Source of the DNA: CAZSAA01 sp964604915
GTDB taxonomy: Bacteria; Patescibacteriota; Patescibacteriia; Patescibacteriales; UBA12465
Assembly (NCBI GenBank): GCA_964604915.1
Contig: CAZSAA010000011.1
Location: 1-22,319 of the forward strand
Length of the DNA stretch: 22,319 nucleotides
Direction: 5' to 3'
Shown: positions 1 to 6,716 of the stretch, in pieces
How the letters are laid out: every line of letters begins with the position of its first letter
Numbering within the stretch: the stretch's first letter is position 1
Program-made: the position numbers and the translations under genes
Notes under the pieces: model-generated
Seen by the model: only the letters and a program-made list of their open reading frames with translations
Told to the model about the DNA's origin: nothing
Database searches by the model: none

Positions 1-25
1 TTTCATACAATTATGAGTTCATATA

Positions 26-54
26 AATATAGCAAAAAATACGAATATTGTCAA
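26..54 (-). promoter_or_regulatory. Sigma70-type promoter reading out of the left edge
   Basis: On the minus strand TTGACA (49-54) is followed by a 17-nt spacer and TATATT (26-31). The predicted start is near position 19, so the transcript leaves the window to the left and its gene is not visible. Confidence 0.5.
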
Positions 55-83
55 TGATAATAGGGAGAAAATAAGCTAGTTAT

Positions 84-110
84 AAAAAGGAGCGACTGTT
101 ACGTCGCCCC
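84..110 (-). terminator. Rho-independent terminator of corA
   Basis: Read on the minus strand, GGGGCGAC and GTCGCTCC form an 8-position stem (7 clean pairs) around a 6-nt loop, followed directly by five T. It starts about 19 nt after the corA stop codon. Confidence 0.85.
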
Positions 111-128
111 TAATCAGAACCGATCAAG

Positions 129-1091
129 CTATAGCCACTTCTTTCTGGCGAAGAATATGAGCATGAACGTCGATCCGAGTGTCATGATGCCTAGTATTAT
201 CCAGAAACCATTGCGTCCTTCGACGATGGGCATATATCGGGCATTCATCCCGAAGATGCCCGCCATCAGGGAAAGCGGATACACGATGACCGAAAAAATA
301 GTCAGGGTCTTCATGACCATGTTCATCTGGTCGTTGAGCAGGGATTCGTTGGTAGAGTTGAAGATTTCGATCATGTCCTTCTGATTCTCCAGTATTTCCC
401 AGATACGCTTGGAATGGTCCACCAATTCGGCGTAGTGCTTCCGCATAATCTCCCGCGGCACCAGGCTACTTTCCATATCCATCAACTTCTGCAGCACATT
501 CTTGTGATTCTGCATGATCTTACGGATATTGACCACATTGCGCCGCAGATCCAATATCTGCGCTACCGCCTTCTTCTGCTCCTTGGCGAAGATGGTCTCT
601 TCCACTTGGTTAATATTGAGGCTATTACGGTCGAGCAAGGCATATACTTCCTTGATCAAGCGATTCAGGATTTCATACAGCAAGATGGCGGAAGATTCCA
701 CATCATATGAAAGCAAGTCATCGGTATTCTTCTTGCAATAGTTGAAAAAGTCCGTTAGCGCGCCCAGGTTATCATTATGCAAACTAACCAGGTATCCATG
801 CCCCAGGAAAAATTCGATCTCGCCCGACACCACGCGGTTGCCACTGAAAGTGGGGAAGTGGAAGATGAGGAAGAAATAGCCGTCGTGCTGGCTGATAATG
901 GGACGCTGGGCGGAAACGTTGGACATCGAAGCGCGCAGATGGGACAAGTCGAAATTGAAACGTTTACGCAGATAATCGATCTCCTTCTTGCCCGGATGGA
1001 TGACATTTATCCACTCCAGAGCATTTTCGGTCCGCGGATTATCGATCTTTATCACTCCGATCTTGTCGGAAACCTTATTGAAATTGGCCAT
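129..1091 (-). CDS. corA: CorA family magnesium/cobalt transport protein
   Basis: CorA proteins are pentameric inner-membrane channels for Mg2+ (also Co2+ or Ni2+). The 320-residue length is usual. The N-terminal two thirds is a soluble alpha/beta domain leading into long charged helices (about residues 150-255). The C-terminus has two membrane segments, about 262-280 and 296-314, and the family signature GMN lies at 281-283, directly after the first segment as expected for the pore entrance. The protein ends in a basic tail (RKKWL), normal for CorA. The ATG at 1091 lies about 20 nt from the start predicted by an extended -10 promoter; no strong ribosome binding site precedes it. The gene is monocistronic: promoter on one side, hairpin terminator on the other. 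What is seen (GMN, two C-terminal helices) fits the family well; the exact ion is not shown. Confidence 0.95.
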   Translation of the reverse strand: MANFNKVSDKIGVIKIDNPRTENALEWINVIHPGKKEIDYLRKRFNFDLSHLRASMSNVSAQRPIISQHDGYFFLIFHFPTFSGNRVVSGEIEFFLGHGYLVSLHNDNLGALTDFFNYCKKNTDDLLSYDVESSAILLYEILNRLIKEVYALLDRNSLNINQVEETIFAKEQKKAVAQILDLRRNVVNIRKIMQNHKNVLQKLMDMESSLVPREIMRKHYAELVDHSKRIWEILENQKDMIEIFNSTNESLLNDQMNMVMKTLTIFSVIVYPLSLMAGIFGMNARYMPIVEGRNGFWIILGIMTLGSTFMLIFFARKKWL

Positions 1092-1117
1092 ATGATGAGA
1101 TTATTTCTTACCCTAAT

Positions 1118-1126
1118 ATTATATCA
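1118..1126 (-). promoter_or_regulatory. Extended -10 promoter of corA
   Basis: Minus strand TGA-TATAAT (1118-1126) is an extended -10 element (TGn-TATAAT). No good -35 lies 16-18 nt upstream. The predicted start is near 1111, giving a leader of about 20 nt before the corA ATG. Confidence 0.6.
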
Positions 1127-1144
1127 CAAGCGAGGAGCCAGGAA

Positions 1145-1387
1145 AAGAAAAAGCCGCCTGACTCCATTGGATCTTCAAAGTACCCATTATGGATACCCGA
1201 ATTTCCGGTCTAGGCGGCTAAGACAAGCGACGACACTATATAGGTCCGACCAAGGACGTGCTTTCTAGCGTGTGTCTTGACTTGTCTAGTTATTTTTTTG
1301 TAAAGAGACGGACGGAAATGCGCGCAGTAAGGTCCCGACCAGACCAGCGAAAAGCGCATCCCATCCATCTCTGATCTTACAATTGCT
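1145..1387 (-). ncRNA. Probable structured non-coding RNA, family unknown
   Basis: This 243-nt stretch has no convincing gene but dense base-pairing. From the 5' end on the minus strand: (a) a long hairpin, 1381-1294, with outer TTGTAA/TTACAA, a 4-nt bulge, 12 pairs of AGAGATGGATGG with CCGTCCGTCTCT (two U-G wobbles) and inner ATGCGC/GCGCAT; (b) a second stem, 1288-1221, AGACAAG/CTTGTCT, then GACAC/GTGTC and an inner GTCC/GGAC hairpin; (c) a junction, 1219-1152, closed by AGCCGCCT/AGGCGGCT and enclosing CCG/CGG, GTATCCA/TGGGTAC and TCC/GGA hairpins. A T-rich tail follows, as in an intrinsic terminator. A perfect promoter sits just upstream. I could not match it to tmRNA, RNase P, SRP or 6S signatures. 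The opposite strand would pair too, but lacks a comparable promoter. Confidence 0.6.
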
Positions 1388-1392
1388 AGTAA

Positions 1393-1420
1393 ATTATAGC
1401 ATTCCTTTGAAATATGTCAA
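1393..1420 (-). promoter_or_regulatory. Consensus sigma70 promoter of the non-coding RNA
   Basis: Minus strand TTGACA (1415-1420), 16-nt spacer, TATAAT (1393-1398): both hexamers match consensus exactly. The predicted start is near 1386-1387. Only 18 bp separate its -35 from the -35 of the divergent plus-strand promoter. Confidence 0.75.
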
Positions 1421-1438
1421 TATTTTATTGATATTCTT

Positions 1439-1467
1439 TTGACTGGCGACGATAGATGTAATACAAT
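1439..1467 (+). promoter_or_regulatory. Sigma70-type promoter of the tagA-nudix/gltX operon
   Basis: TTGACT (1439-1444), 17-nt spacer, TACAAT (1462-1467). The predicted start is near 1474, only about 7 nt before the ATG at 1481, so the mRNA would be almost leaderless. Confidence 0.7.
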
Positions 1468-1480
1468 AGAAGCAATAAAT

Positions 1481-2662
1481 ATGGTTAACATTCTCGGTAT
1501 CCGCGTCTCACGGCTCTCCCCCAAAAAGATCCAGTCACTCCTGCAACAGTGGCTGGAAGAAGATGCCCCACGCTTCATCGCTACTCCCAATCCGGAGATC
1601 ATCCTCGCCGCCCAGAAAGACGAAGAGCTTTTTCATATTCTCAACCAAGCCGACCTCGCTCCCGCTGACGGTTTCGGCCTCAAGGTGGCCGCCTGGAACA
1701 AGGGAACGAGGCTCCATCGCTTCACCGGCGCCGACATGACCCGCTTCCTCCTGCAACAAGCCCAGGCGCGCAAGCTAAGGGTCACGGTAGTTTGCTGGCA
1801 GGATGGCCTTTCCCGCGGCCAAGACATCGCTAAGGCACTCGAACGGATATTCCCCGATCTAAAACATCAGGAACTAGCCATGGAAAGGAAGAACGATCTC
1901 TCGCCGGAAAATCTAGCTAAGATAATCTCTTTCCGGCCTGACATCCTGTTTATAACGCTCGGCTCGCCTTGGCAAGAAAAACTCGCCTTCCATCACTACC
2001 GCCAGATCCCTGGTCTCAGGCTAGCACTCGGAGTCGGCGGTTCCTTTGATTTTATCACCAACAAAATCAAGCGCGCCCCGCTAGCTATCAGGAAGATGGG
2101 CATCGAGTGGCTCTGGCGTTTAGCCAAGCAACCCCGACGCCTACGCCGCATCTTCAATGCCACAATAGTATTTACCTATAAGGATATCATTGATAGTTTC
2201 ATATACCCGTTGCGATACCGCCCCAACGTCGCGGTAATGATATATAAGATAGAGCAAGGACAGCCATACATCCTGCTAGTCGAACGCAGTGATGAAGACG
2301 GTCACTGGCAACTACCCCAGGGTGGCACCGAAGGCGAGAGCTTAGAGCAGGCCGCTCGGCGAGAAATGAAGGAAGAGTTAGGGATAGAGATTGAAGTGGA
2401 CAAGACTTTCCCTGAGGTATATAGGTATATAAGAGGGAACCGTAAGCTAAAGAAACGCGGCTATAAGGGCCAAAGCCAAGGCTTGGCTATCGCCCACCTA
2501 ACGAGCAAGGAGGAAGAAATAAGCATCAACTATTGGGACCATCAGAGCTGGACATGGATAAGGGCAGAAGAAGCTCTGGAAAAGATCCACCCTATCCGCC
2601 GCCCCGCTTCCGAGAAATTCCTCAAATTATTCAAAAACTATCTAGAAACATATGGAAAATGA
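1481..2662 (+). CDS. WecG/TagA/CpsF (GT26) glycosyltransferase fused to an RppH-like Nudix hydrolase domain
   Basis: Two domains in one 393-residue reading frame. Residues 1-235 are a GT26 glycosyltransferase, a family that adds N-acetylmannosamine-type sugars to lipid-linked precursors of wall or surface glycans. Visible motifs are TPNPE (35-39), PADG with the likely catalytic Asp63, LGSPWQE (160-166), GVGGSFD (184-190) and the RAP...EWLWRL block (199-214). Residues 245-390 are Nudix: YRPNVAV, LPQGG (278-282) and REMKEELG (294-301). The YRPNV and GQSQ patterns resemble RppH/Ap4A hydrolases. The stretch between LPQGG and the REMKEEL helix is one residue shorter than in RppH, so the leading Gly of the Nudix box is out of register. 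I chose the ATG at 1481 because a TTG start at 1439 falls inside the promoter and adds 14 residues ahead of the family start. The end overlaps gltX by 11 nt. Confidence 0.88.
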   Translation: MVNILGIRVSRLSPKKIQSLLQQWLEEDAPRFIATPNPEIILAAQKDEELFHILNQADLAPADGFGLKVAAWNKGTRLHRFTGADMTRFLLQQAQARKLRVTVVCWQDGLSRGQDIAKALERIFPDLKHQELAMERKNDLSPENLAKIISFRPDILFITLGSPWQEKLAFHHYRQIPGLRLALGVGGSFDFITNKIKRAPLAIRKMGIEWLWRLAKQPRRLRRIFNATIVFTYKDIIDSFIYPLRYRPNVAVMIYKIEQGQPYILLVERSDEDGHWQLPQGGTEGESLEQAARREMKEELGIEIEVDKTFPEVYRYIRGNRKLKKRGYKGQSQGLAIAHLTSKEEEISINYWDHQSWTWIRAEEALEKIHPIRRPASEKFLKLFKNYLETYGK

Positions 2663-4172
2663 TATCAGGCTACGCCTAGCGCCTTCACCCACCGGTTTCC
2701 TGCACGTCGGCAATCTCCGAAGCGCCCTCTTCGGGTACCTCTTAGCCAAGCGACTGGGCGGCAAATTCATCTTGCGCATCGAAGACACGGATGAGAAGCG
2801 CGAAGTGGAAGGCGCTCAGGACAAGCTCATCGAGATATTCGAGCGGCTAGGAATCGAGTTCGACGAAGGACCACATATCGGCGGACCATACGGCCCGTAC
2901 ATCCAGACCGAACGCTTGGATATATACCGCGAATATCAAGAAGAACTCCTAGCTAAAGGGAAGGCATACCGTTGTTTCTGCACGGCCCAGAGGCTGGAGG
3001 AAATGAGGGCGGAACAGGAAGCTAACAAGCAGGCCCCAAAATATGACCGCCATTGCCGTAATCTCTCGCCTGAGGAAATCGAAGCTAAGCTATCCGCTAA
3101 CGAGCCATATGTCATCCGCCAAGCCATGCCGGAGGACGGGGAAGTGCGGGTAAGGGACGAGATCCGCGGCGAGATTGTCTTCCAAGCTAAAGAACTAGAC
3201 GATCAAGTACTCATCAAGTCCAACGGCGTCCCCACCTACCACTTCGCTGCTATCGTCGACGATCATCTGATGAAGATATCGCATGTCACCCGCGGCAGCG
3301 AATGGTTGCCCTCGCTCCCTAAGAACATCCTCCTCTTCCGCGCCTTCGGTTGGAAGGAACCGCTATACATCCATATGCCGCTGCTACTAAACAAGACGGG
3401 CGGCAAACTATCCAAACGTCAGGGTGACGTCTTCGTGGAAGAATATCTGGAGAAAGGATATCTGCCGGAAGCGCTGCTCAATTTTTGCGCCCTGCTCGGC
3501 TGGCATCCGAAAGGCGACCAAGAGATATATTCGCTCGGAGAACTGACTAAGATCTTCGACGTCGAAGGCATCGGTGCTAATCCGGCTATTTTCGACACCG
3601 ACAAACTGGATTTCTTCAATGGACACTATATCCGTCAGAAAAATATCGCGGAACTTACCGACCTGCTCCTGCCACACCTTGAGAAGGCCGGCCTCATCGC
3701 CAAGAAAGGCGATAATTGGCACAATCTTTTGCGAGACAAGCCCATCACTCGAGAAAATTTGGAAAGGATCGTCGCCTTAGCCCAAGACAGACTGGTCACT
3801 CTCAGCGATATCGGCCCCTTGGTGCAGTCATACTTAAGCGCCCAGCCCGACTACGCCCCTGAACTATTATTGTGGAAATCATTGACCAGGGAAGAGATAT
3901 GGCAGAAGCTGGAAGAGATGCAAAAGATTCTCATCGACACAGCGGAAAAAGAGTGGACAAAGGAGGGTCTAGAAGAAAAGATTTTTGCCTATATAAAAGA
4001 AAAAGAAGGAAAGAATGGTGACTATCTCTGGCCTCTGCGCGTGGCGCTCACCGGCCAGAAAAACAGTCCAGGACCCTTCGAGTCGGCCTGGGCACTCGGC
4101 CGGGAAGAATCCCTCAAACGACTTGCCCAGGCGCTCACAATTTGTGTACAAGAATCGAAAAAGGTGGTATGA
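2652..4172 (+). CDS. gltX: Glutamyl-tRNA synthetase (GluRS)
   Basis: Class I synthetase that joins glutamate to tRNA-Glu (possibly also tRNA-Gln if non-discriminating; specificity cannot be told from sequence alone). At 506 residues the length is usual. Seen: PSPTGFLHVGN at 11-21 (HIGH-class ATP site, here HVGN), RIEDTD, GPYIQTERLDIY, the CFCT...YD..C segment in the zinc-like insertion, and the second ATP signature KLSKR at 252-256. The C-terminal half is helical, as in bacterial GluRS anticodon-binding domains, and ends in the usual GREESLKRL-type helix. The start overlaps the end of the glycosyltransferase-Nudix gene by 11 nt, so the two are probably translated together from the promoter at 1439. 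The last codons contain a possible promoter for the next gene. Confidence 0.97.
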   Translation: MENDIRLRLAPSPTGFLHVGNLRSALFGYLLAKRLGGKFILRIEDTDEKREVEGAQDKLIEIFERLGIEFDEGPHIGGPYGPYIQTERLDIYREYQEELLAKGKAYRCFCTAQRLEEMRAEQEANKQAPKYDRHCRNLSPEEIEAKLSANEPYVIRQAMPEDGEVRVRDEIRGEIVFQAKELDDQVLIKSNGVPTYHFAAIVDDHLMKISHVTRGSEWLPSLPKNILLFRAFGWKEPLYIHMPLLLNKTGGKLSKRQGDVFVEEYLEKGYLPEALLNFCALLGWHPKGDQEIYSLGELTKIFDVEGIGANPAIFDTDKLDFFNGHYIRQKNIAELTDLLLPHLEKAGLIAKKGDNWHNLLRDKPITRENLERIVALAQDRLVTLSDIGPLVQSYLSAQPDYAPELLLWKSLTREEIWQKLEEMQKILIDTAEKEWTKEGLEEKIFAYIKEKEGKNGDYLWPLRVALTGQKNSPGPFESAWALGREESLKRLAQALTICVQESKKVV

Positions 4173-4173
4173 T
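4145..4173 (+). promoter_or_regulatory. Possible promoter for the M23 peptidase gene, inside the end of gltX
   Basis: TGTACA (4145-4150), 17-nt spacer, TATGAT (4168-4173); matches to consensus are 4/6 and 5/6. The predicted start is near 4180, about 12 nt before the ATG chosen for the next gene, which fits the short-leader pattern elsewhere in the window. Confidence 0.4.
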
Positions 4174-4191
4174 AGAGAAAGAAAAGAATAT

Positions 4192-5439
4192 ATGGGCATA
4201 GACAGAAAAAGCCGGCGCATGCTACTTGTTAGCATCATGATCGTTACCCTCAGCTTAGGTGGCGGCTTTTTGGCGTTTGGCGACACGACGCTCGACCCCA
4301 TCCTAAACCAAGAAATCGATAACCTCAATGCCCAGATCAAGAACCAAAAACAGCAGATAAATGAATTGCAGGAACGGCAGAAGGCATATAAGGAGGCAAT
4401 CGCCCAGAAACAGAACGAGAAAGCCACTCTAAGCAGCCAGCTCTCCATTCTGGAAAGCCGGATTGCCAAAGCCGAAATCGAAATCGAAAGCGCTAAGTTA
4501 GAAATTACCCAGACAGATCTGGAGATAAGGAAGACGGAGATAGAGATAAACAATATCAACCAGGAAATAGAACAGGAGATGGATCATATGGCTACCTTGC
4601 TCAAGATGGTATACAAGCAGAACCAGGTCAGCCCGCTCGAAGCACTCCTGCTAAACGATTCGCTCTCAGAATTCCTCGCCCAGATAAAATACTTGGAGAA
4701 TACCAATGAAGAAGTAAATAAGAGCGTTGATAAGCTCAAGGAAAACAAGCTAGCCATGGATGGCAAGAAGGCTGACCTAAATGATAAGCGGAAACAGCTC
4801 GTCGAACTCAATAAATCGCTGGAAGAGAAGAAGGCCAACTTGGAATACGAGCAAGGCAATAAAGCCTTCATCCTGGAAGAGACCCGGGAATCCGAAGCCG
4901 AGTATCAATCCTTACTAGCCAAGGCCAAACGGGAACAGGCGCAGGTAGAGGCGGAAATAACCTCCCTTGAGACCACCATCCGCCAAAAGCTGGCCGCCAG
5001 CCAGAAAGACAAACTGGAAAGCGGTGACAGCACCCTAGCTTGGCCAGTAACTAAAAATACGATCACCTCCACCTTCCACGACCCAGAATATCCATACCGC
5101 AACATCATCGGTGAACATTCAGCTATTGATATCCGCGCTAAGCAGGGAACTACGCTCAAGGCGGCCGCTGATGGCTATGTCGCCAAGGTAAAATTCGATG
5201 GGACCAGCAACTACGCCTATATCATGATTATCCACGCGGATAATATCTCTACCGTATACGGCCACGTTTCCGCCGTGAACGTAAAGCAAGATGATTATGT
5301 CGTCAAAGGACAGGTAATAGGGAAGACGGGCGGTATGCCAGGCGGCATCGGCTCCGGTCCCTTCGTCACCGGACCTCATCTCCACTTTGAAGTCCGCAAG
5401 AACGGCATCCCAGTCAATCCGTTAGAATACCTGCCATAA
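4192..5439 (+). CDS. Secreted coiled-coil M23 (LytM-type) peptidase, EnvC/PcsB-like layout
   Basis: Predicted 415-residue exported protein. Residues 1-10 are basic, 11-30 form a hydrophobic signal or anchor ending near AFG. About 35-285 is a long heptad-rich coiled coil (Glu, Lys, Gln and Ala dominated). The C-terminal 107 residues are an M23 domain with H309, D313 (HxxxD), H358 (YGH) and H396/H398 (HLH), so the zinc and catalytic residues look intact. M23 enzymes cut peptidoglycan cross-bridges; the coiled coil plus LytM layout resembles EnvC-type division hydrolases controlled by FtsEX, though no ftsEX is seen here. The longest open frame begins at 4015 inside gltX, but that stretch lacks signal-peptide character, so I chose the ATG at 4192 (4219 is possible). 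A strong two-way terminator follows the stop. Confidence 0.9.
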   Translation: MGIDRKSRRMLLVSIMIVTLSLGGGFLAFGDTTLDPILNQEIDNLNAQIKNQKQQINELQERQKAYKEAIAQKQNEKATLSSQLSILESRIAKAEIEIESAKLEITQTDLEIRKTEIEINNINQEIEQEMDHMATLLKMVYKQNQVSPLEALLLNDSLSEFLAQIKYLENTNEEVNKSVDKLKENKLAMDGKKADLNDKRKQLVELNKSLEEKKANLEYEQGNKAFILEETRESEAEYQSLLAKAKREQAQVEAEITSLETTIRQKLAASQKDKLESGDSTLAWPVTKNTITSTFHDPEYPYRNIIGEHSAIDIRAKQGTTLKAAADGYVAKVKFDGTSNYAYIMIIHADNISTVYGHVSAVNVKQDDYVVKGQVIGKTGGMPGGIGSGPFVTGPHLHFEVRKNGIPVNPLEYLP

Positions 5440-5470
5440 AGACTAAGGGGATTAAAAAAACTATAGATTT

Positions 5471-5503
5471 AAAAAACTATTCCTGAGCAGGGAATAGTTT
5501 TTT
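5471..5503. terminator. Two-way terminator between convergent genes
   Basis: A perfect 13-bp inverted repeat (AAAAAACTATTCC / GGAATAGTTTTTT) with a 7-nt loop. The A and T tracts give a U-run on either strand, so it can end both the M23 transcript and the xer transcript. Confidence 0.9.
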
Positions 5504-5521
5504 AGAAATAAAGATAATAGC

Positions 5522-6472
5522 TCAATCCTTTAATGGATGGAACTGCTTATGCGCCTTCTGGGCATAGAGATCAGAAGCGTGGACGTAGCGGGTGGTAGTA
5601 TCGAGCGATTCATGGCCGAGCAGGACCTGGATGGCCGCCGCGTTAGCGCCGGACTCGGCCAGATAGGTAGCGAAACCATGGCGCAGGGAGTGAGGTGATA
5701 TGGGTAAGTTGATATCGAGCAGCTCACGATACTGTTTGATCTTACTCTCTACGTAGTTGGGCGATATCTTCCTATCCTTATCATCCGCATTGCTGCCGCG
5801 ATAGGGAATGAAGGCATAGGGGGAATCATCGGTACGGATGTCTAGATAGGCTCGCAGATGCTTGTTAGCCCGCGGGGTGAGATAGACGAAGCGTTCCTTC
5901 TTGCCCTTGCCTAGAACGAAGATGCGGCCTTCCTTATCAATCTGGGTCACCTTCAGGTTAACGAGCTCAGAAATGCGCAGGCCGGTAGAAAAGAGGACTT
6001 CCATGATAGCGCGGTTGCGCAAAGCTATCTGCGGCTTGGATTCGAACTGGGAGGGGAATTCAATGATTTTTATAAATTCTGTCAACTCAGCTACTTGAGC
6101 CTTTTTTTTGACCGTCTTTATCATCTTTATCACATCCGGTGGCAAAGGGACAGGGAAGTCCATCTCAATCAAGTATTTGAAATAGCTGCGCAGGACCGAT
6201 AGCATGCGGTTTATCGAATAAGCGTTAAGCTTTACTTGAGCCTCCGCCTTGTTTATCGCTGTCTTGCGGTCGATTGAGGTAAGCATGGCCTTGTAGTTCA
6301 ACAAGTCGCGCTTAGTGAGACGGGAGAACTCCAGACCGTTTTCCGTCAAAAAATCCTCGAAGACCTTGAGGTCACGTTCATAGTTATAGATGGTTTCCAA
6401 GGAATAGTTATTCACCTTGAGATTGAGGAGAAAATCATCTAAAAGGGGCAGGTTAGGGGTGGAATCAGGCAT
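5522..6472 (-). CDS. Tyrosine recombinase, XerC/XerD family
   Basis: Site-specific recombinase of 316 residues with all catalytic residues visible: R166 (STGLRISEL), K189 (LGKGKKER), H261 and R264 (HSLRHGFAT), H287 (LLGHESLDTTTRY) and the nucleophile Y296. The N-terminal SAM-like core-binding domain covers about 10-105. Xer proteins resolve chromosome dimers at a dif site, and genomes with one copy use it alone; some relatives are mobile-element integrases. Nothing nearby looks like an element it would mobilise, so a housekeeping Xer is more likely. I left the symbol blank because XerC, XerD, XerH and XerS cannot be separated by eye. The ATG at 6472 has no clear ribosome binding site and lies about 50 nt from its promoter. 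The two-way terminator lies just past its stop. Confidence 0.93.
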   Translation of the reverse strand: MPDSTPNLPLLDDFLLNLKVNNYSLETIYNYERDLKVFEDFLTENGLEFSRLTKRDLLNYKAMLTSIDRKTAINKAEAQVKLNAYSINRMLSVLRSYFKYLIEMDFPVPLPPDVIKMIKTVKKKAQVAELTEFIKIIEFPSQFESKPQIALRNRAIMEVLFSTGLRISELVNLKVTQIDKEGRIFVLGKGKKERFVYLTPRANKHLRAYLDIRTDDSPYAFIPYRGSNADDKDRKISPNYVESKIKQYRELLDINLPISPHSLRHGFATYLAESGANAAAIQVLLGHESLDTTTRYVHASDLYAQKAHKQFHPLKD

Positions 6473-6524
6473 ATTGGGCTAAAATCTTTAAATATATAAC
6501 TGAGTATAATTACTCTTACACTCA

Positions 6525-6552
6525 ATTATATCATAGATAAAAGATAAGGCAA
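6525..6552 (-). promoter_or_regulatory. Promoter of the xer gene
   Basis: Minus strand TTGCCT (6547-6552), 16-nt spacer, TATAAT (6525-6530) preceded by TGA, making an extended -10. It overlaps the hairpin that ends the upstream operon. The leader is about 45-50 nt and includes a small GAGTA-TAAT-TACTC inverted repeat at 6502-6515 of unknown meaning. Confidence 0.6.
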
Positions 6553-6562
6553 GGCCTTATCT
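6535..6562 (-). terminator. Probable terminator of the dnaX-ftsQ operon
   Basis: A perfect 9-bp inverted repeat, AGATAAGGC / GCCTTATCT (6542-6550 and 6554-6562), with a 3-nt loop overlaps the stop codon of the small membrane protein gene. On the minus strand only four T follow, so termination may be partial. Confidence 0.5.
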
Positions 6563-6710
6563 AATATCCTATCACCAATCCCATGAAATGCACCTGTGGC
6601 ATGAACATGAGAATAATCTTTATGATTAGGAAACATACGCCGATAGCCAGCAAGCAGAATAACAGGATGCCGATGGCGAATACGAATTTGAATAGCCCTT
6701 CTGAGTTCAT
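6561..6710 (-). CDS. Small hydrophobic membrane protein (49 residues)
   Basis: A short gene of 49 codons plus TAG. The protein starts MNSEGLFKF, and residues 9-36 are an almost unbroken run of hydrophobic residues (rich in Ile, Leu, Val, Phe, with Cys19 and Cys26), followed by MPQVHFMGLVIGY. One transmembrane helix is the natural reading, N-terminus probably in the cytoplasm. It begins 6 nt after the ftsQ stop, is the last gene of the operon, and its stop lies inside the terminator hairpin, which makes a real gene more likely than a chance frame. I do not recognise the family. The position suggests a role with the divisome or envelope, but this is inference from context only. Confidence 0.65.
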   Translation of the reverse strand: MNSEGLFKFVFAIGILLFCLLAIGVCFLIIKIILMFMPQVHFMGLVIGY

Positions 6711-6716
6711 ATTTCG

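Noticed and set aside
777..1268. 163-residue plus-strand frame
   Set aside because: It is antisense to corA and runs into the structured RNA region; low-complexity acidic and His/Arg-rich text with no domain.
1145..1387. tmRNA, RNase P RNA, SRP RNA or 6S RNA
   Set aside because: No tag-coding region or tRNA-like acceptor ends, no RNase P P4 consensus, no GGAA-tetraloop domain with AGCAG, and not one long rod with a central bubble. Kept as unknown family.
1439..1480. Upstream TTG start for the glycosyltransferase-Nudix gene
   Set aside because: The TTG is part of the -35 hexamer, the extra 14 residues match nothing, and the ATG at 1481 fits the family start.
4015..4191. Upstream start of the M23 peptidase inside gltX
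   Set aside because: The extra 59 residues are Arg/Ser/Pro-rich gltX shadow; the basic-plus-hydrophobic signal begins at 4192.
5522..6472. Integrase of a mobile element
   Set aside because: No attachment-site repeats, tRNA gene or element genes flank it; a housekeeping Xer is more likely.
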